From positions 2,852,001 to 2,916,000 of the forward strand of contig NZ_CP039290.1 in assembly GCF_004798705.1 (NCBI RefSeq): 64,000 bases of DNA, read 5' to 3'. Numbering within the stretch: position 1 is the first letter of the stretch; each line of letters begins with the position of its first letter. A model generated the notes under the pieces. The model ran no database searches. It saw nothing but the letters and a program-made list of their open reading frames with translations, and had not been told where the DNA came from. This document shows, one piece after another, positions 8,458 to 16,794 of the stretch. Both the position numbers and the translations under genes were made by a program. This stretch comes from Arthrobacter sp. PAMC25564. GTDB taxonomy: Bacteria; Actinomycetota; Actinomycetes; Actinomycetales; Micrococcaceae.

Positions 8458-9336
8458 ATGCAGATTCCGGCTCCTTTCGACTATGTGCGGGCCACTTCGG
8501 TGGACAACGCCCTGGAACTCCTCTCGCGCCACGGCACGGAGTCACGGGTCGTGGCCGGGGGCCACAGCCTCCTGCCGATGATGAAGCTCCGGCTCTCCCG
8601 GCCCGAGTGGCTGATCGATATCAACGACCTGTACGAACTCGACTTCATCCTGCGCGACGGCGACACCCTGCGCGTCGGTGCGCTGACGCGGCACACGACG
8701 CTCCTGGAGTCGGATGAAATCGCGGCGCTCTTTCCCATCGTCCGTGACGCCGAAGCCGTGATTGCCGATCCGATCGTCCGGAACCGCGGGACCATCGGCG
8801 GATCGCTCTGCCAGGCTGACCCGGCCGAGGACCTGTCCACGGTCTGCGATGTGCTGGGCGCGGAAGCCGTGGTCCGGGGGCCGGCCGGCGAGCGCATCCT
8901 GGCGATGGCTGACTTCCACCGCGGACCGTATGAAACGGCGGTGGGCCAGGACGAGCTGCTGTGTGAGCTCCGCTTCCCGATCCATCCCCGTTCCGGCAGC
9001 GCCTACGAAAAGGTCGAACGCCGGGTGGGCGACTGGGCCGTCGGCGCCGCGGGCGCGTCCGTGACCCTCGCGGCGGACGGCACCATCGCCGAGGCCGCTG
9101 TCGGACTCACAGCTCTCGGGCTCGGCCACACCGTCGCCGAGGCCGCAGGGCTGCTCCGCGGCCAGCAGCCCCGAGAGGAACTTTTTGTGGAGGCCGGACG
9201 CCTTGCCGCGGCAGCCTGCAACCCGGTGTCCGACCAGCGCGGCCCGATTGACTACAAACGGCATCTCGCCGACGAACTCACCCGGCGGGTGCTGCGGCAA
9301 GCCTGCGCCCGCGCCGCCCGGACCCAGGAAGGCTGA
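8458..9336 (+). CDS. coxM: Aerobic carbon monoxide dehydrogenase, medium (FAD) subunit
   Basis: 292 residues of the molybdenum hydroxylase FAD-binding subunit family. The two FAD pyrophosphate motifs are AGGHS (residues 33-37) and TIGGS (112-116), at nearly the same positions as in Oligotropha CoxM. It passes electrons from the small subunit's Fe-S clusters to the quinone pool or another acceptor. It is the first gene of the operon, with GAGGTGGG before the ATG and five bases to coxS. The M-S-L order and the form I active-site motif in the large subunit support CO dehydrogenase rather than xanthine dehydrogenase. Confidence 0.93.
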   Translation: MQIPAPFDYVRATSVDNALELLSRHGTESRVVAGGHSLLPMMKLRLSRPEWLIDINDLYELDFILRDGDTLRVGALTRHTTLLESDEIAALFPIVRDAEAVIADPIVRNRGTIGGSLCQADPAEDLSTVCDVLGAEAVVRGPAGERILAMADFHRGPYETAVGQDELLCELRFPIHPRSGSAYEKVERRVGDWAVGAAGASVTLAADGTIAEAAVGLTALGLGHTVAEAAGLLRGQQPREELFVEAGRLAAAACNPVSDQRGPIDYKRHLADELTRRVLRQACARAARTQEG

Positions 9337-9341
9337 AGCGG

Positions 9342-9869
9342 ATGCAGATCAGCATGACCGTCAACGGCAACGAAGTCACGTCCGACATTGAGCCCCGCGT
9401 GCTCCTGGTCCACTACATCCGCGAGGTCCTCGGACTGACCGGTACCCACTGGGGATGCGATACCAGCAACTGCGGGACCTGCGTGGTCCTGATGGACGGC
9501 CAGCCGGTGAAGTCCTGCACCGTCCTCGCGGCGATGGCTGCCGGACATGACATCCGCACGGTCGAGGGACTGGCCAGCGGCGCAACCCTGGACCCGGTCC
9601 AGCAGGGCTTCATGGAGGAGCACGGGCTGCAGTGCGGTTTCTGCACCCCCGGGATGATGCTGACCGCCCGCGCCCTGCTCGATAAGAACCCGCACCCGGA
9701 CGCCACCGAGATCCGGCAGGCCATTTCAGGCCAGATTTGCCGGTGCACCGGCTACGCCACGATCGTCCGCTCGGTACAGTGGGCGGCTGCCCACCCGGCC
9801 GGCGTCACCGCGGCCGCGGACACCGCGGCCACAGCCGAAGAGGCACAGGACACAGAGGTGAAGGCATGA
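9342..9869 (+). CDS. coxS: Aerobic carbon monoxide dehydrogenase, small [2Fe-2S] subunit
   Basis: 175 residues with both [2Fe-2S] domains of the xanthine oxidase family: Cys39, 44, 47 and 59 form the plant-ferredoxin-like cluster, and Cys98, 101, 133 and 135 (CGFCTPG and CRCTGY) form the cluster near molybdenum. All eight ligands are present. A C-terminal extension of about 25 alanine/threonine/glutamate-rich residues is not needed for cluster binding. The stop overlaps the start of coxL (ATGA), implying coupled translation and fixed stoichiometry. Confidence 0.94.
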   Translation: MQISMTVNGNEVTSDIEPRVLLVHYIREVLGLTGTHWGCDTSNCGTCVVLMDGQPVKSCTVLAAMAAGHDIRTVEGLASGATLDPVQQGFMEEHGLQCGFCTPGMMLTARALLDKNPHPDATEIRQAISGQICRCTGYATIVRSVQWAAAHPAGVTAAADTAATAEEAQDTEVKA

Positions 9870-12259
9870 CCGTCATCCACGACCGGCCGTCGAATCCGGC
9901 TGCCGGCGACGAGGACCGCCCGATCGGCTACGGCCGGATCCAGCGCAAGGAAGACCCGCGCTTTGTCCGCGGCAAGGGCCACTACGTGGACGATATTGTC
10001 CTGCCCGGCATGCTGCACGGCGCCATCCTGCGGGCTCCGGTGGCGCACGCCCGGCTCGTGTCCATCGATACCACCAACGCCCTGGCGCATCCCAAGGTGG
10101 TGGCCGTCATCACCGGCAAGGACCTGCTCGGCCTGAAGCTCGCGTGGGCGCCGACGCTCTCCGCGGATGTCCAGGCCGTCCTGGTCACGGACAAGGTGCG
10201 CTTCCAGGGCCAGGAGGTCGCCTTCGTCGTGGCGGAGGACCGCTACGCCGCCCGCGACGCGCTGGAGCTGATCGACGTCGAATACGATGTCCTGCCCCCG
10301 GTCATCGACGCCCGCAAGGCGCTCGACCCGGACGCTCCGGTGATCCGCGACGACATCGAGGGCCGGACGGACAACCACATCTTTGACTGGGAAATGGGCG
10401 ACAAGGCCGCAACCGAGGCAGTCTTCGCCTCCGCCGACGTCGTGGTCAGCCAGGAGATGGTGTACCCGCGGGTCCACCCCGCGCCGATGGAGACCTGCGG
10501 CGCCGTCGCCGATTTCGACGCGGTCAGCGGAAAACTGACCCTCTACGAGACCACCCAGGCCCCGCACGCCCACCGCACCCTGTTCGCGATTGTCGCCGGC
10601 ATCCCCGAGCACAAGATCCGGATCGTCTCCCCCGATATTGGAGGCGGCTTCGGCAACAAGGTCGGCATCTACCCCGGCTACATCCTCGCCGTCGTCGGCT
10701 CAATCGTCACCGGCCGCCCGGTCAAATGGGTGGAGGACCGCTCCGAGAACCTGATGTCCACCTCCTTCGCCCGGGACTACATCATGCAAGGCGAGATCGC
10801 GGCCACCAAGGACGGCAGGATCCTCGCCCTGCGCACCCACGTGCTGGCCGACCACGGCGCCTTCAACGCCACCGCCCAGCCCACCAAGAACCCGGCCGGC
10901 TTCTTCTCCATCTTCACCGGAAGCTACGACCTCAAAGCCGCGTACTGCTCCGTCACGGGCGTCTACACGAACAAGGCGCCGGGCGGCGTCGCCTATGCCT
11001 GTTCCTTCCGCGTCACGGAGGCCGTCTACCTCGTTGAGCGGATGGTGGACATCCTGGCCCGCAAACTCGGAATGGACCCGGCGGAGCTCCGGCTCAAGAA
11101 CTTTATCAAGCCCGAGCAGTTTCCCTACACCAATCAGACCGGCTGGGTGTACGACTCCGGCAACTACGAACCCGCCATGCGGCTGTCCATGCAGCTGGCC
11201 GGCTATGACGAGCTCCGCCGCGAGCAGCAGGAGAGGCGCGGGCGCGGGGAACTCATGGGCATCGGGGTCTCCTTCTTCACGGAAGTCGTGGGAGCCGGCC
11301 CCCGGAAGCACTTCGACATCGTTGGCCTCGGCATGGCCGACGGCGCCGAACTGCGCGTCCACCCCACAGGCAAGGCCGTCGTCCGCCTCTCGGTGCAAAG
11401 CCAGGGCCAGGGCCACGAAACCACCTTCGCCCAGATCGTGGCCGAGGAACTCGGCATCCCGCCGGAGGACATCGACGTCGTCCACGGCGACACCGACCAG
11501 ACACCGTTCGGCCTCGGCACGTACGGGAGCCGCTCGACGCCGGTGAGCGGCGGCGCCGTCGCCCTCGTCGCCCGCAAGGTGCGGGAGAAAGCGAAGCTGA
11601 TCGCGGCGGCCATGCTGGAGACCCGGGCGGAAGACCTCGAGTGGGAGAAGGGCCGCTGGTTCGTCAAGGGCGATCCCAGCGCAGGGAAGACCATCTCGGA
11701 AATCGCCATGGCTGCCCACGGCACCATGACGCTGCCCGAGGGGGTCGACGGCAACCTCGACGCCGAGGTCACGTATGACCCGCCGAACCTGACGTTCCCG
11801 TTCGGAGCCTACATCTGTGTGGTCGACATCGATCCGGGCACCGGGCACGTCAAGGTCCGCCGCTTCATCGCGGTGGATGACTGCGGTACCCGGATCAACC
11901 CGATGATCATCGAGGGCCAGGTGCACGGCGGACTCACCGACGGCGTCGGGATGGCCCTGATGGAGATCATCGAGTTCGACGCCGAGGGAAACTGCCTGGG
12001 CGGGTCGTTCATGGACTACCTGATCCCCACCGCGATGGAAGTGCCGGACTGGGAAACCGGTTTCACCGTCACCCCGTCACCGCACCACCCCATCGGAGCC
12101 AAAGGCATCGGCGAGTCCGCCACCGTCGGCTCGCCCCCGGCCATCGTGAACGCCGTCGTCGACGCGTTGGCACCCTACGGGGTGGTCCACATGGACATGC
12201 CCTGCACCCCGGCCCGCGTCTGGGCCGCCATGCAGGGCCACGCAAGGCCGCCGATCTGA
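9866..12259 (+). CDS. coxL: Aerobic carbon monoxide dehydrogenase, large (Mo-Cu) subunit, form I
   Basis: 797 residues, the catalytic subunit that oxidises CO to CO2 at a Mo-Cu site carrying molybdopterin cytosine dinucleotide. AYACSFR at residues 376-382 fits the form I signature AYxCSFR; Cys379 is the expected copper-sulfur ligand. The variable position is Ala where Oligotropha has Arg. Further cofactor motifs include PDIGGGFGNKVG, GQGQGHET-like blocks and GIGESATVGSPPA with the conserved active-site Glu at about 750. The start chosen is the ATG overlapping coxS; a longer in-frame frame has no homology. This separates the gene from form II CoxL-like proteins, whose role in CO oxidation is uncertain. 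Confidence 0.94.
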   Translation: MTVIHDRPSNPAAGDEDRPIGYGRIQRKEDPRFVRGKGHYVDDIVLPGMLHGAILRAPVAHARLVSIDTTNALAHPKVVAVITGKDLLGLKLAWAPTLSADVQAVLVTDKVRFQGQEVAFVVAEDRYAARDALELIDVEYDVLPPVIDARKALDPDAPVIRDDIEGRTDNHIFDWEMGDKAATEAVFASADVVVSQEMVYPRVHPAPMETCGAVADFDAVSGKLTLYETTQAPHAHRTLFAIVAGIPEHKIRIVSPDIGGGFGNKVGIYPGYILAVVGSIVTGRPVKWVEDRSENLMSTSFARDYIMQGEIAATKDGRILALRTHVLADHGAFNATAQPTKNPAGFFSIFTGSYDLKAAYCSVTGVYTNKAPGGVAYACSFRVTEAVYLVERMVDILARKLGMDPAELRLKNFIKPEQFPYTNQTGWVYDSGNYEPAMRLSMQLAGYDELRREQQERRGRGELMGIGVSFFTEVVGAGPRKHFDIVGLGMADGAELRVHPTGKAVVRLSVQSQGQGHETTFAQIVAEELGIPPEDIDVVHGDTDQTPFGLGTYGSRSTPVSGGAVALVARKVREKAKLIAAAMLETRAEDLEWEKGRWFVKGDPSAGKTISEIAMAAHGTMTLPEGVDGNLDAEVTYDPPNLTFPFGAYICVVDIDPGTGHVKVRRFIAVDDCGTRINPMIIEGQVHGGLTDGVGMALMEIIEFDAEGNCLGGSFMDYLIPTAMEVPDWETGFTVTPSPHHPIGAKGIGESATVGSPPAIVNAVVDALAPYGVVHMDMPCTPARVWAAMQGHARPPI

Positions 12260-12260
12260 C

Positions 12261-13169
12261 ATGACGCCGACTGCAGACTCCCTTGCGGCCCGGGCGAACG
12301 AGCTCGCCTCCCGCCGCGAGCCGTTCGTGCACGCCATCGTGGTCCGCGCCCAGCACCCCACCAGCGCCCATGCCGGGGACACGGCCCTGATCCTGCCAAG
12401 CGGCGAGATCCAGGGTTTCGTCGGCGGGAACTGCGTCGAGTCCTCGGTGCGGGAGTACAGCCTGCGGGTCCTGGCATCGCAGGAACCCCTGCTGCTGCGC
12501 ATTATCCCCGGCGAGCCGTCCCGCAGCGCCGAGGAAGGCGCGGTCGAGGTCTCCAACCCGTGCCTGAGCGGCGGGGCCATCGAGATCTTCCTCGAGCCAC
12601 ACATCCCGGCGCCCAGGGTTCTGGTTGTCGGCACCACGCCGGTGGCCCAGGCCCTGGAGACACTCGGCTCCGGCGTCGGCCTGGCCGTGGAACTCACCGA
12701 CGGGGAATCAGCAGCGCCGCGGGCCGACGATGCGGCGCTGATTGTGGCCTCGCACGGCAAAGCGGAGGAAGCCGCGCTCGAGGCCGCCCTGCGTGCCGGA
12801 GTGCCGTATGTCGCGCTGGTGGCCAGCAGCACGCGGGGCGCCGCGGTGCTGGAATCCCTCGACGTCGACCCGTGGCAGCGCGCCCGCGTCTTCACCCCGG
12901 CCGGCCTGCAGCTGGGCGCCCGCACCCCCGGCGAAATCGCGCTCGCGATCCTGGCCCAGCTCATCCAGGAGCGGGCGAAGTCCCGGCACGCCGCCCCGGC
13001 GCCTGCGACCGTGCCGGCGACGGCGATCGACCCCGTCTGCGGCATGACCGTCGCCGCCGTGGAAGCCTCGCTGCAGCTCGAGCACAACGGTGCCACCGTG
13101 TACTTCTGCTCGTCCGGCTGCCGTGCGGCCTTCCGCAAAGATCCGGAGCGCTATGCCCTCACCCTCTGA
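12261..13169 (+). CDS. XdhC/CoxI-type maturation factor fused to a C-terminal YHS domain
   Basis: 302 residues. The N-terminus is an XdhC_CoxI domain (GFVGGNCVESSVREYSLRVL), the middle a Rossmann-like XdhC_C domain ending LGARTPGEIALAILAQ, and after an Ala/Pro linker the last 45 residues form a YHS domain (DPVCGMTV, then YFCSSGCRAAF, FRKDPERYAL). XdhC proteins insert sulfurated Mo cofactor into molybdenum hydroxylases; YHS domains bind metals, often copper, through their cysteines. The fusion inside a CO dehydrogenase operon suggests, but does not prove, a role in building the CuSMoO2 centre. The ATG follows the coxL stop after one base. The next gene starts inside its 3' end. Confidence 0.88.
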   Translation: MTPTADSLAARANELASRREPFVHAIVVRAQHPTSAHAGDTALILPSGEIQGFVGGNCVESSVREYSLRVLASQEPLLLRIIPGEPSRSAEEGAVEVSNPCLSGGAIEIFLEPHIPAPRVLVVGTTPVAQALETLGSGVGLAVELTDGESAAPRADDAALIVASHGKAEEAALEAALRAGVPYVALVASSTRGAAVLESLDVDPWQRARVFTPAGLQLGARTPGEIALAILAQLIQERAKSRHAAPAPATVPATAIDPVCGMTVAAVEASLQLEHNGATVYFCSSGCRAAFRKDPERYALTL

Positions 13170-13815
13170 ACGCCCGCCCACAATGCACCGGACGGCAGGG
13201 CTGATCCTGGCGGCCGGCGCGTCGCTGCGGCTGGGCCGGCCCAAGCAGCTGCTCCCCTACGGCCACGGCGTCCTCCTCGACGCCGTGCTGGCGACCGCCC
13301 GGGACTGCGGCTTCGACCAGACCGTGCTGGCCCTGGGAGGTGCAGCCGGGGAAGTGCAGCGCACGGTCGACACCAGCGGCTGCGAGATCGTGCTCAACCC
13401 GGACTTCGGCGAGGGCTGTTCGTCCTCGATCGCCGCCGGCATCGGCGTGCTCCACCCGGACACGGACGCCGTGGTCCTCCTGCTGGGTGACCAGCCGGGA
13501 GTCCGTGCCGTCAACGCCCGGGCGGTCCTCGCGCTGCTGTCCACCGGGGAGGCTGCCGGGGAGGCCAGCGGCGGCCATGGCGCCCCGGGCATCGCCGTCT
13601 GCCGCTACGACGACGGCGTCGGCCACCCCATGGCATTCACCCGCCGGATGCTCCCGGAGCTTGCCGCCCTGCACGGCGACAAGGCAGTCTGGAAGCTGCT
13701 GGAGCAGCGGGCGGACGACGTCGTCGAACTACCCGTTCCGGGCCCCGTCCCGCCGGACGTCGACACGGAAGAGGACTACCGCCGGGTCCTGGCCGGACTG
13801 GAGGGCACGCCGTGA
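13153..13815 (+). CDS. mocA: MocA-like molybdenum cofactor cytidylyltransferase
   Basis: 220 residues of the MobA/MocA nucleotidyltransferase family. It has the N-terminal NTP-binding signature LILAAGASLRLGRPKQLLPY, and GDQPGV rather than the usual MobA form, which favours CTP:molybdopterin cytidylyltransferase. CO dehydrogenase needs the cytosine dinucleotide form of the cofactor, so the operon position fits well. ATG at 13153 is chosen for its GGAG and overlaps the previous gene by 17 bases; an ATG at 13183 lacks a ribosome binding site. The stop overlaps the coxD start (GTGA). Confidence 0.82.
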   Translation: MPSPSERPPTMHRTAGLILAAGASLRLGRPKQLLPYGHGVLLDAVLATARDCGFDQTVLALGGAAGEVQRTVDTSGCEIVLNPDFGEGCSSSIAAGIGVLHPDTDAVVLLLGDQPGVRAVNARAVLALLSTGEAAGEASGGHGAPGIAVCRYDDGVGHPMAFTRRMLPELAALHGDKAVWKLLEQRADDVVELPVPGPVPPDVDTEEDYRRVLAGLEGTP

Positions 13816-14735
13816 ACACGGCGGCGCGGACCGGCGCGGAGGAGGACGTGCAGCGCCGGATCCCGGATGTCCCGTCACTGATGGCCGCGCTCGACAGCAG
13901 CGACTACCTGGCCGACGTCGGACTGGCCACAGCGCTGTTCCTGGCCGTCCGGCTGCCGCAGCCCATCCTGCTCGAGGGCGAGGCCGGCGTCGGCAAGACC
14001 GAGGCGGCAAAGGCCCTGGCCGGGCTGCTGGACACGCCGCTGTACCGGCTGCAGTGCTACGAGGGAATCGACGCCGGCGAGGCCCTCTACGAATGGAACC
14101 ACCAGCGGCAGCTGCTCGGAATCCGCCTGGCGGAAGTCCGGGACGCCGCCGTCACCGAAACCGACCTCTTCGGCCCGGAATACCTGCTGCGCCGGCCGCT
14201 GCTGCAGGCGATCGAACATCCCGGTCCGCGGCCCGCGGTCCTCCTGCTGGATGAGATCGACCGCGCCGATGCCGAGTTCGAGGCCTTCACCTTCGAACTG
14301 CTCGCCGAGGCCGCGGTCACCATCCCGGAGCTGGGCACCATCCGGGCCACCCACCCGCCAATCGTCATCCTTACCTCCAACCGGACGCGGGACCTGCACG
14401 ACGCCCTGACCCGGCGCTGCCTCTATCACTGGATCGACTACCCCGGCCCGGAACGGATCGCGGAGATTGTGCGTCGCCGCGTGCCGGCCAGCAGCGGCCC
14501 GCTGGCCCTGCAGGCCGCCGCGGTGATCACCAGGCTGCGCACCCTGGACCTCGCCAAACCGCCGGGGATCTCCGAGGCCATCGACTGGGTCTCCGCCCTC
14601 GCCGTGCTGGGCATCGGACACATAGACGCCACGACGGCGGAACGGACCCTCGGCTCGATCGTCAAGAACCGCGACGACCTGGAACTGGTCGGCGCCCGCG
14701 GGGCCGACTGGCTCGTGGCCGGCACGGGCGGGTGA
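13812..14735 (+). CDS. coxD: CoxD-type MoxR AAA ATPase for CO dehydrogenase maturation
   Basis: 307 residues. Walker A is GEAGVGKT (56-63), Walker B LLLDEID (144-150), and sensor/arginine-finger segments ILTSNRTRDLHDALTRRC follow. CoxD in Oligotropha is a chaperone-like ATPase required for sulfuration and copper insertion at the Mo site, acting with the VWA protein CoxE. The adjacent VWA gene and GTGA overlaps on both sides show the same partnership here. It starts at GTG. Cytoplasmic, with no membrane segment. Confidence 0.9.
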   Translation: MNTAARTGAEEDVQRRIPDVPSLMAALDSSDYLADVGLATALFLAVRLPQPILLEGEAGVGKTEAAKALAGLLDTPLYRLQCYEGIDAGEALYEWNHQRQLLGIRLAEVRDAAVTETDLFGPEYLLRRPLLQAIEHPGPRPAVLLLDEIDRADAEFEAFTFELLAEAAVTIPELGTIRATHPPIVILTSNRTRDLHDALTRRCLYHWIDYPGPERIAEIVRRRVPASSGPLALQAAAVITRLRTLDLAKPPGISEAIDWVSALAVLGIGHIDATTAERTLGSIVKNRDDLELVGARGADWLVAGTGG

Positions 14736-15979
14736 GCCCCCTGATGGCCGGGAGCATAAAGGCCACGGCCGCCGCGCTCCCCTCGGTGGAGGCGGCCGGC
14801 CTGGCTGCGGCGTTCGTCACCGCGCTGCGCCGGGCGGGGCTGTTTTGCTCGCCGGACCGGGCAGCCCGGCTGGCCGAGGCCCTTCGCCTGATCCCACCCA
14901 GCGACGTCGACAAGCTTTACTGGGCGTGCCGGGTGGTGCTGGTGTCCGCCCGCGAACAGCTGCCCGTCTTCGACGCCGTCTTCTCTGCGGTGTTCCGCGG
15001 CGGCTTCGACCCCGCCGCGCGGCCCCGCAGTGCCGCGGCCCCGGCAGCGTCACCGCCCGGTGGCCCTGGCGAAGCACGCACCCGGCCCTCCCCGGCCGAG
15101 GACCGCACCCCGGGACACGCGCCGGCGCAACAGCGGACGGCACCGGCGATTGCCTCCGCGGGACCGGACAGCGGGGACCGCACCACCCCGGAGCGGGAAG
15201 CCGTGCTGGCCATGGCCTCCACCCAGGAGCGGCTGCACGAAACGTCCTTCGCGCAGTTGACCGGGGAGGAAGTGAAGGAGATCCGGCGGCTGGCGTCCCG
15301 GCTGCTGCTTGCCACCCCAACGCGTTTGAGCCGCCGCAGCCGCAAATCAGCACACAGCAGCGCCCGCCTGGACATCCGCGCCACGGTCCGCGCGGCCAGG
15401 CGCTCGGGCACCGGCACCACCCGCCTGTTGTATGCACGCCGTCGCCAGCAGCGCCGCAAGCTGGTGATGCTGTGCGATGTCTCCGGCTCGATGGAACCGT
15501 ATGCGCGGATCTTCGTCGCGGTGCTGCAGGGAGCAGTGGCAACTGCCGGGGCCGAGGCCTTCGTATTTTCCACCCGGCTGACGCGCCTGACCCGGCAACT
15601 GACGCGCCGCGATCCGGACGAGGCCCTGGCCCGTGCCGCGGAGGCCGCCCCGGACTGGGCCGGCGGCACCCGGATTGCCGACAGCATCCGGCACTTTGTC
15701 GACGAACACGGCCGCCGCGGCCTGGCCCGCGGCGCGGTGGTGGTGATCTTCTCGGACGGCTGGGCGCAGGAGGATCCCGAACAGGTCGCGGCCCAGATGG
15801 CGCGGCTACGGCGGCTGGCTCACCGGATCATCTGGGTCAACCCACGCAAGGCCGCTCCGGAATACCGGCCGCTGGCGGGCGGCATGGCGGCGGCCCTGCC
15901 ATACTGCGACGCTTTCGTCAGCGGACACAGCTACGCGGCATTGGCGGAGGTGGCGGCCGCGATCGGCGGCGAAGGATAG
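14732..15979 (+). CDS. coxE: CoxE-type VWA domain protein
   Basis: About 415 residues with a C-terminal von Willebrand A domain: the MIDAS motif DVSGSM begins at about Asp249, with later VIFSDGWAQEDPE. The N-terminal half is helical with a long Pro/Ala-rich linker (about residues 90-155). CoxE works with the CoxD ATPase to mature CO dehydrogenase. The GTG start overlaps the coxD stop; an internal ATG four codons later is an alternative. The 26-base gap to coxG carries a strong Shine-Dalgarno sequence (GGAAAGAGGGAA). Confidence 0.88.
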   Translation: MSPLMAGSIKATAAALPSVEAAGLAAAFVTALRRAGLFCSPDRAARLAEALRLIPPSDVDKLYWACRVVLVSAREQLPVFDAVFSAVFRGGFDPAARPRSAAAPAASPPGGPGEARTRPSPAEDRTPGHAPAQQRTAPAIASAGPDSGDRTTPEREAVLAMASTQERLHETSFAQLTGEEVKEIRRLASRLLLATPTRLSRRSRKSAHSSARLDIRATVRAARRSGTGTTRLLYARRRQQRRKLVMLCDVSGSMEPYARIFVAVLQGAVATAGAEAFVFSTRLTRLTRQLTRRDPDEALARAAEAAPDWAGGTRIADSIRHFVDEHGRRGLARGAVVVIFSDGWAQEDPEQVAAQMARLRRLAHRIIWVNPRKAAPEYRPLAGGMAAALPYCDAFVSGHSYAALAEVAAAIGGEG

Positions 15980-16005
15980 TCATCACTCAAGGAAAGAGGG
16001 AAGCA

Positions 16006-16794
16006 ATGCAGATAGACAGCACTTTCTCGGTCGTCGCCCCGATCGACACCGTATGGGACACCATCATGGACTTTGAACGTGTGGCCGGCTGCGTCCCCGG
16101 CGCCAGGATCCTGAACAAGCTCTCGGACGACGCCTACCAGGTGGGCATGACCGTGAAGCTGGGCCCGGTCAACATGCAGTACAAAGGGCTGCTCAACGTG
16201 ATCGAGCGCAACGCCGCCGGACACCGCGCCGTGCTCAGCGGCAAGGCGCAGGAAACCCGCGGCCAGGGCACCGCCGAAGCCACGGTGACCCTGCTACTGA
16301 CGGACGAGGCCGGCGGCACAACCCGCGGCACCGTCAACGCCGATCTCTCGCTTTCCGGCAAGGCCGCAGCCATGGGCAAGGGCGTGATTGGGAGTGTCAC
16401 CGAACAGATGATGGCCTTGTTCGCCGGCAATCTGCAGGCCATGATCGCCGGGCCCGCGCCGGAGCCTGCCGCCGGGGCCGGGACCGCGGCACCGGCGTCC
16501 GGGACGGCGCCGGAACCCGTGACCCAGCCCGCGGCCGCGCCGTCGGCGGCGGCCTCGCCGTCTGCCCCGCCAGCAGCCAAACCTATGCCGTCGGCCGCCC
16601 TCCCGAGCCGCGCACCCGCCGGCAGCCTGGACGTCCTCAGCCTCGCGAAGGGGATCGCGGAGGAGCAGCTCTCCAGCCCCGGAAAGGTCCTGGCGCTCGT
16701 GGCGGTGGTGGCGTGCGCCTCCTACTGGGCGGGCCGGACGTCCGCGTTCCGGCTGATCCGGGCGATCGGGAGGCTGAAGTCCGACCGTGCGTGA
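16006..16794 (+). CDS. coxG: CoxG membrane-recruitment protein (SRPBCC family)
   Basis: 262 residues. Residues 1-145 form an SRPBCC/CoxG domain (FERVAGCVPGARILNKLSDD is the family signature). It is followed by a roughly 65-residue Ala/Pro-rich low-complexity linker and a C-terminal transmembrane helix (VLALVAVVACASYWAGR). CoxG is reported to tether CO dehydrogenase to the membrane and may bind quinone, linking CO oxidation to the respiratory chain. The helix-tailed form here fits that. The stop overlaps the next XdhC gene by eight bases. Confidence 0.9.
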   Translation: MQIDSTFSVVAPIDTVWDTIMDFERVAGCVPGARILNKLSDDAYQVGMTVKLGPVNMQYKGLLNVIERNAAGHRAVLSGKAQETRGQGTAEATVTLLLTDEAGGTTRGTVNADLSLSGKAAAMGKGVIGSVTEQMMALFAGNLQAMIAGPAPEPAAGAGTAAPASGTAPEPVTQPAAAPSAAASPSAPPAAKPMPSAALPSRAPAGSLDVLSLAKGIAEEQLSSPGKVLALVAVVACASYWAGRTSAFRLIRAIGRLKSDRA

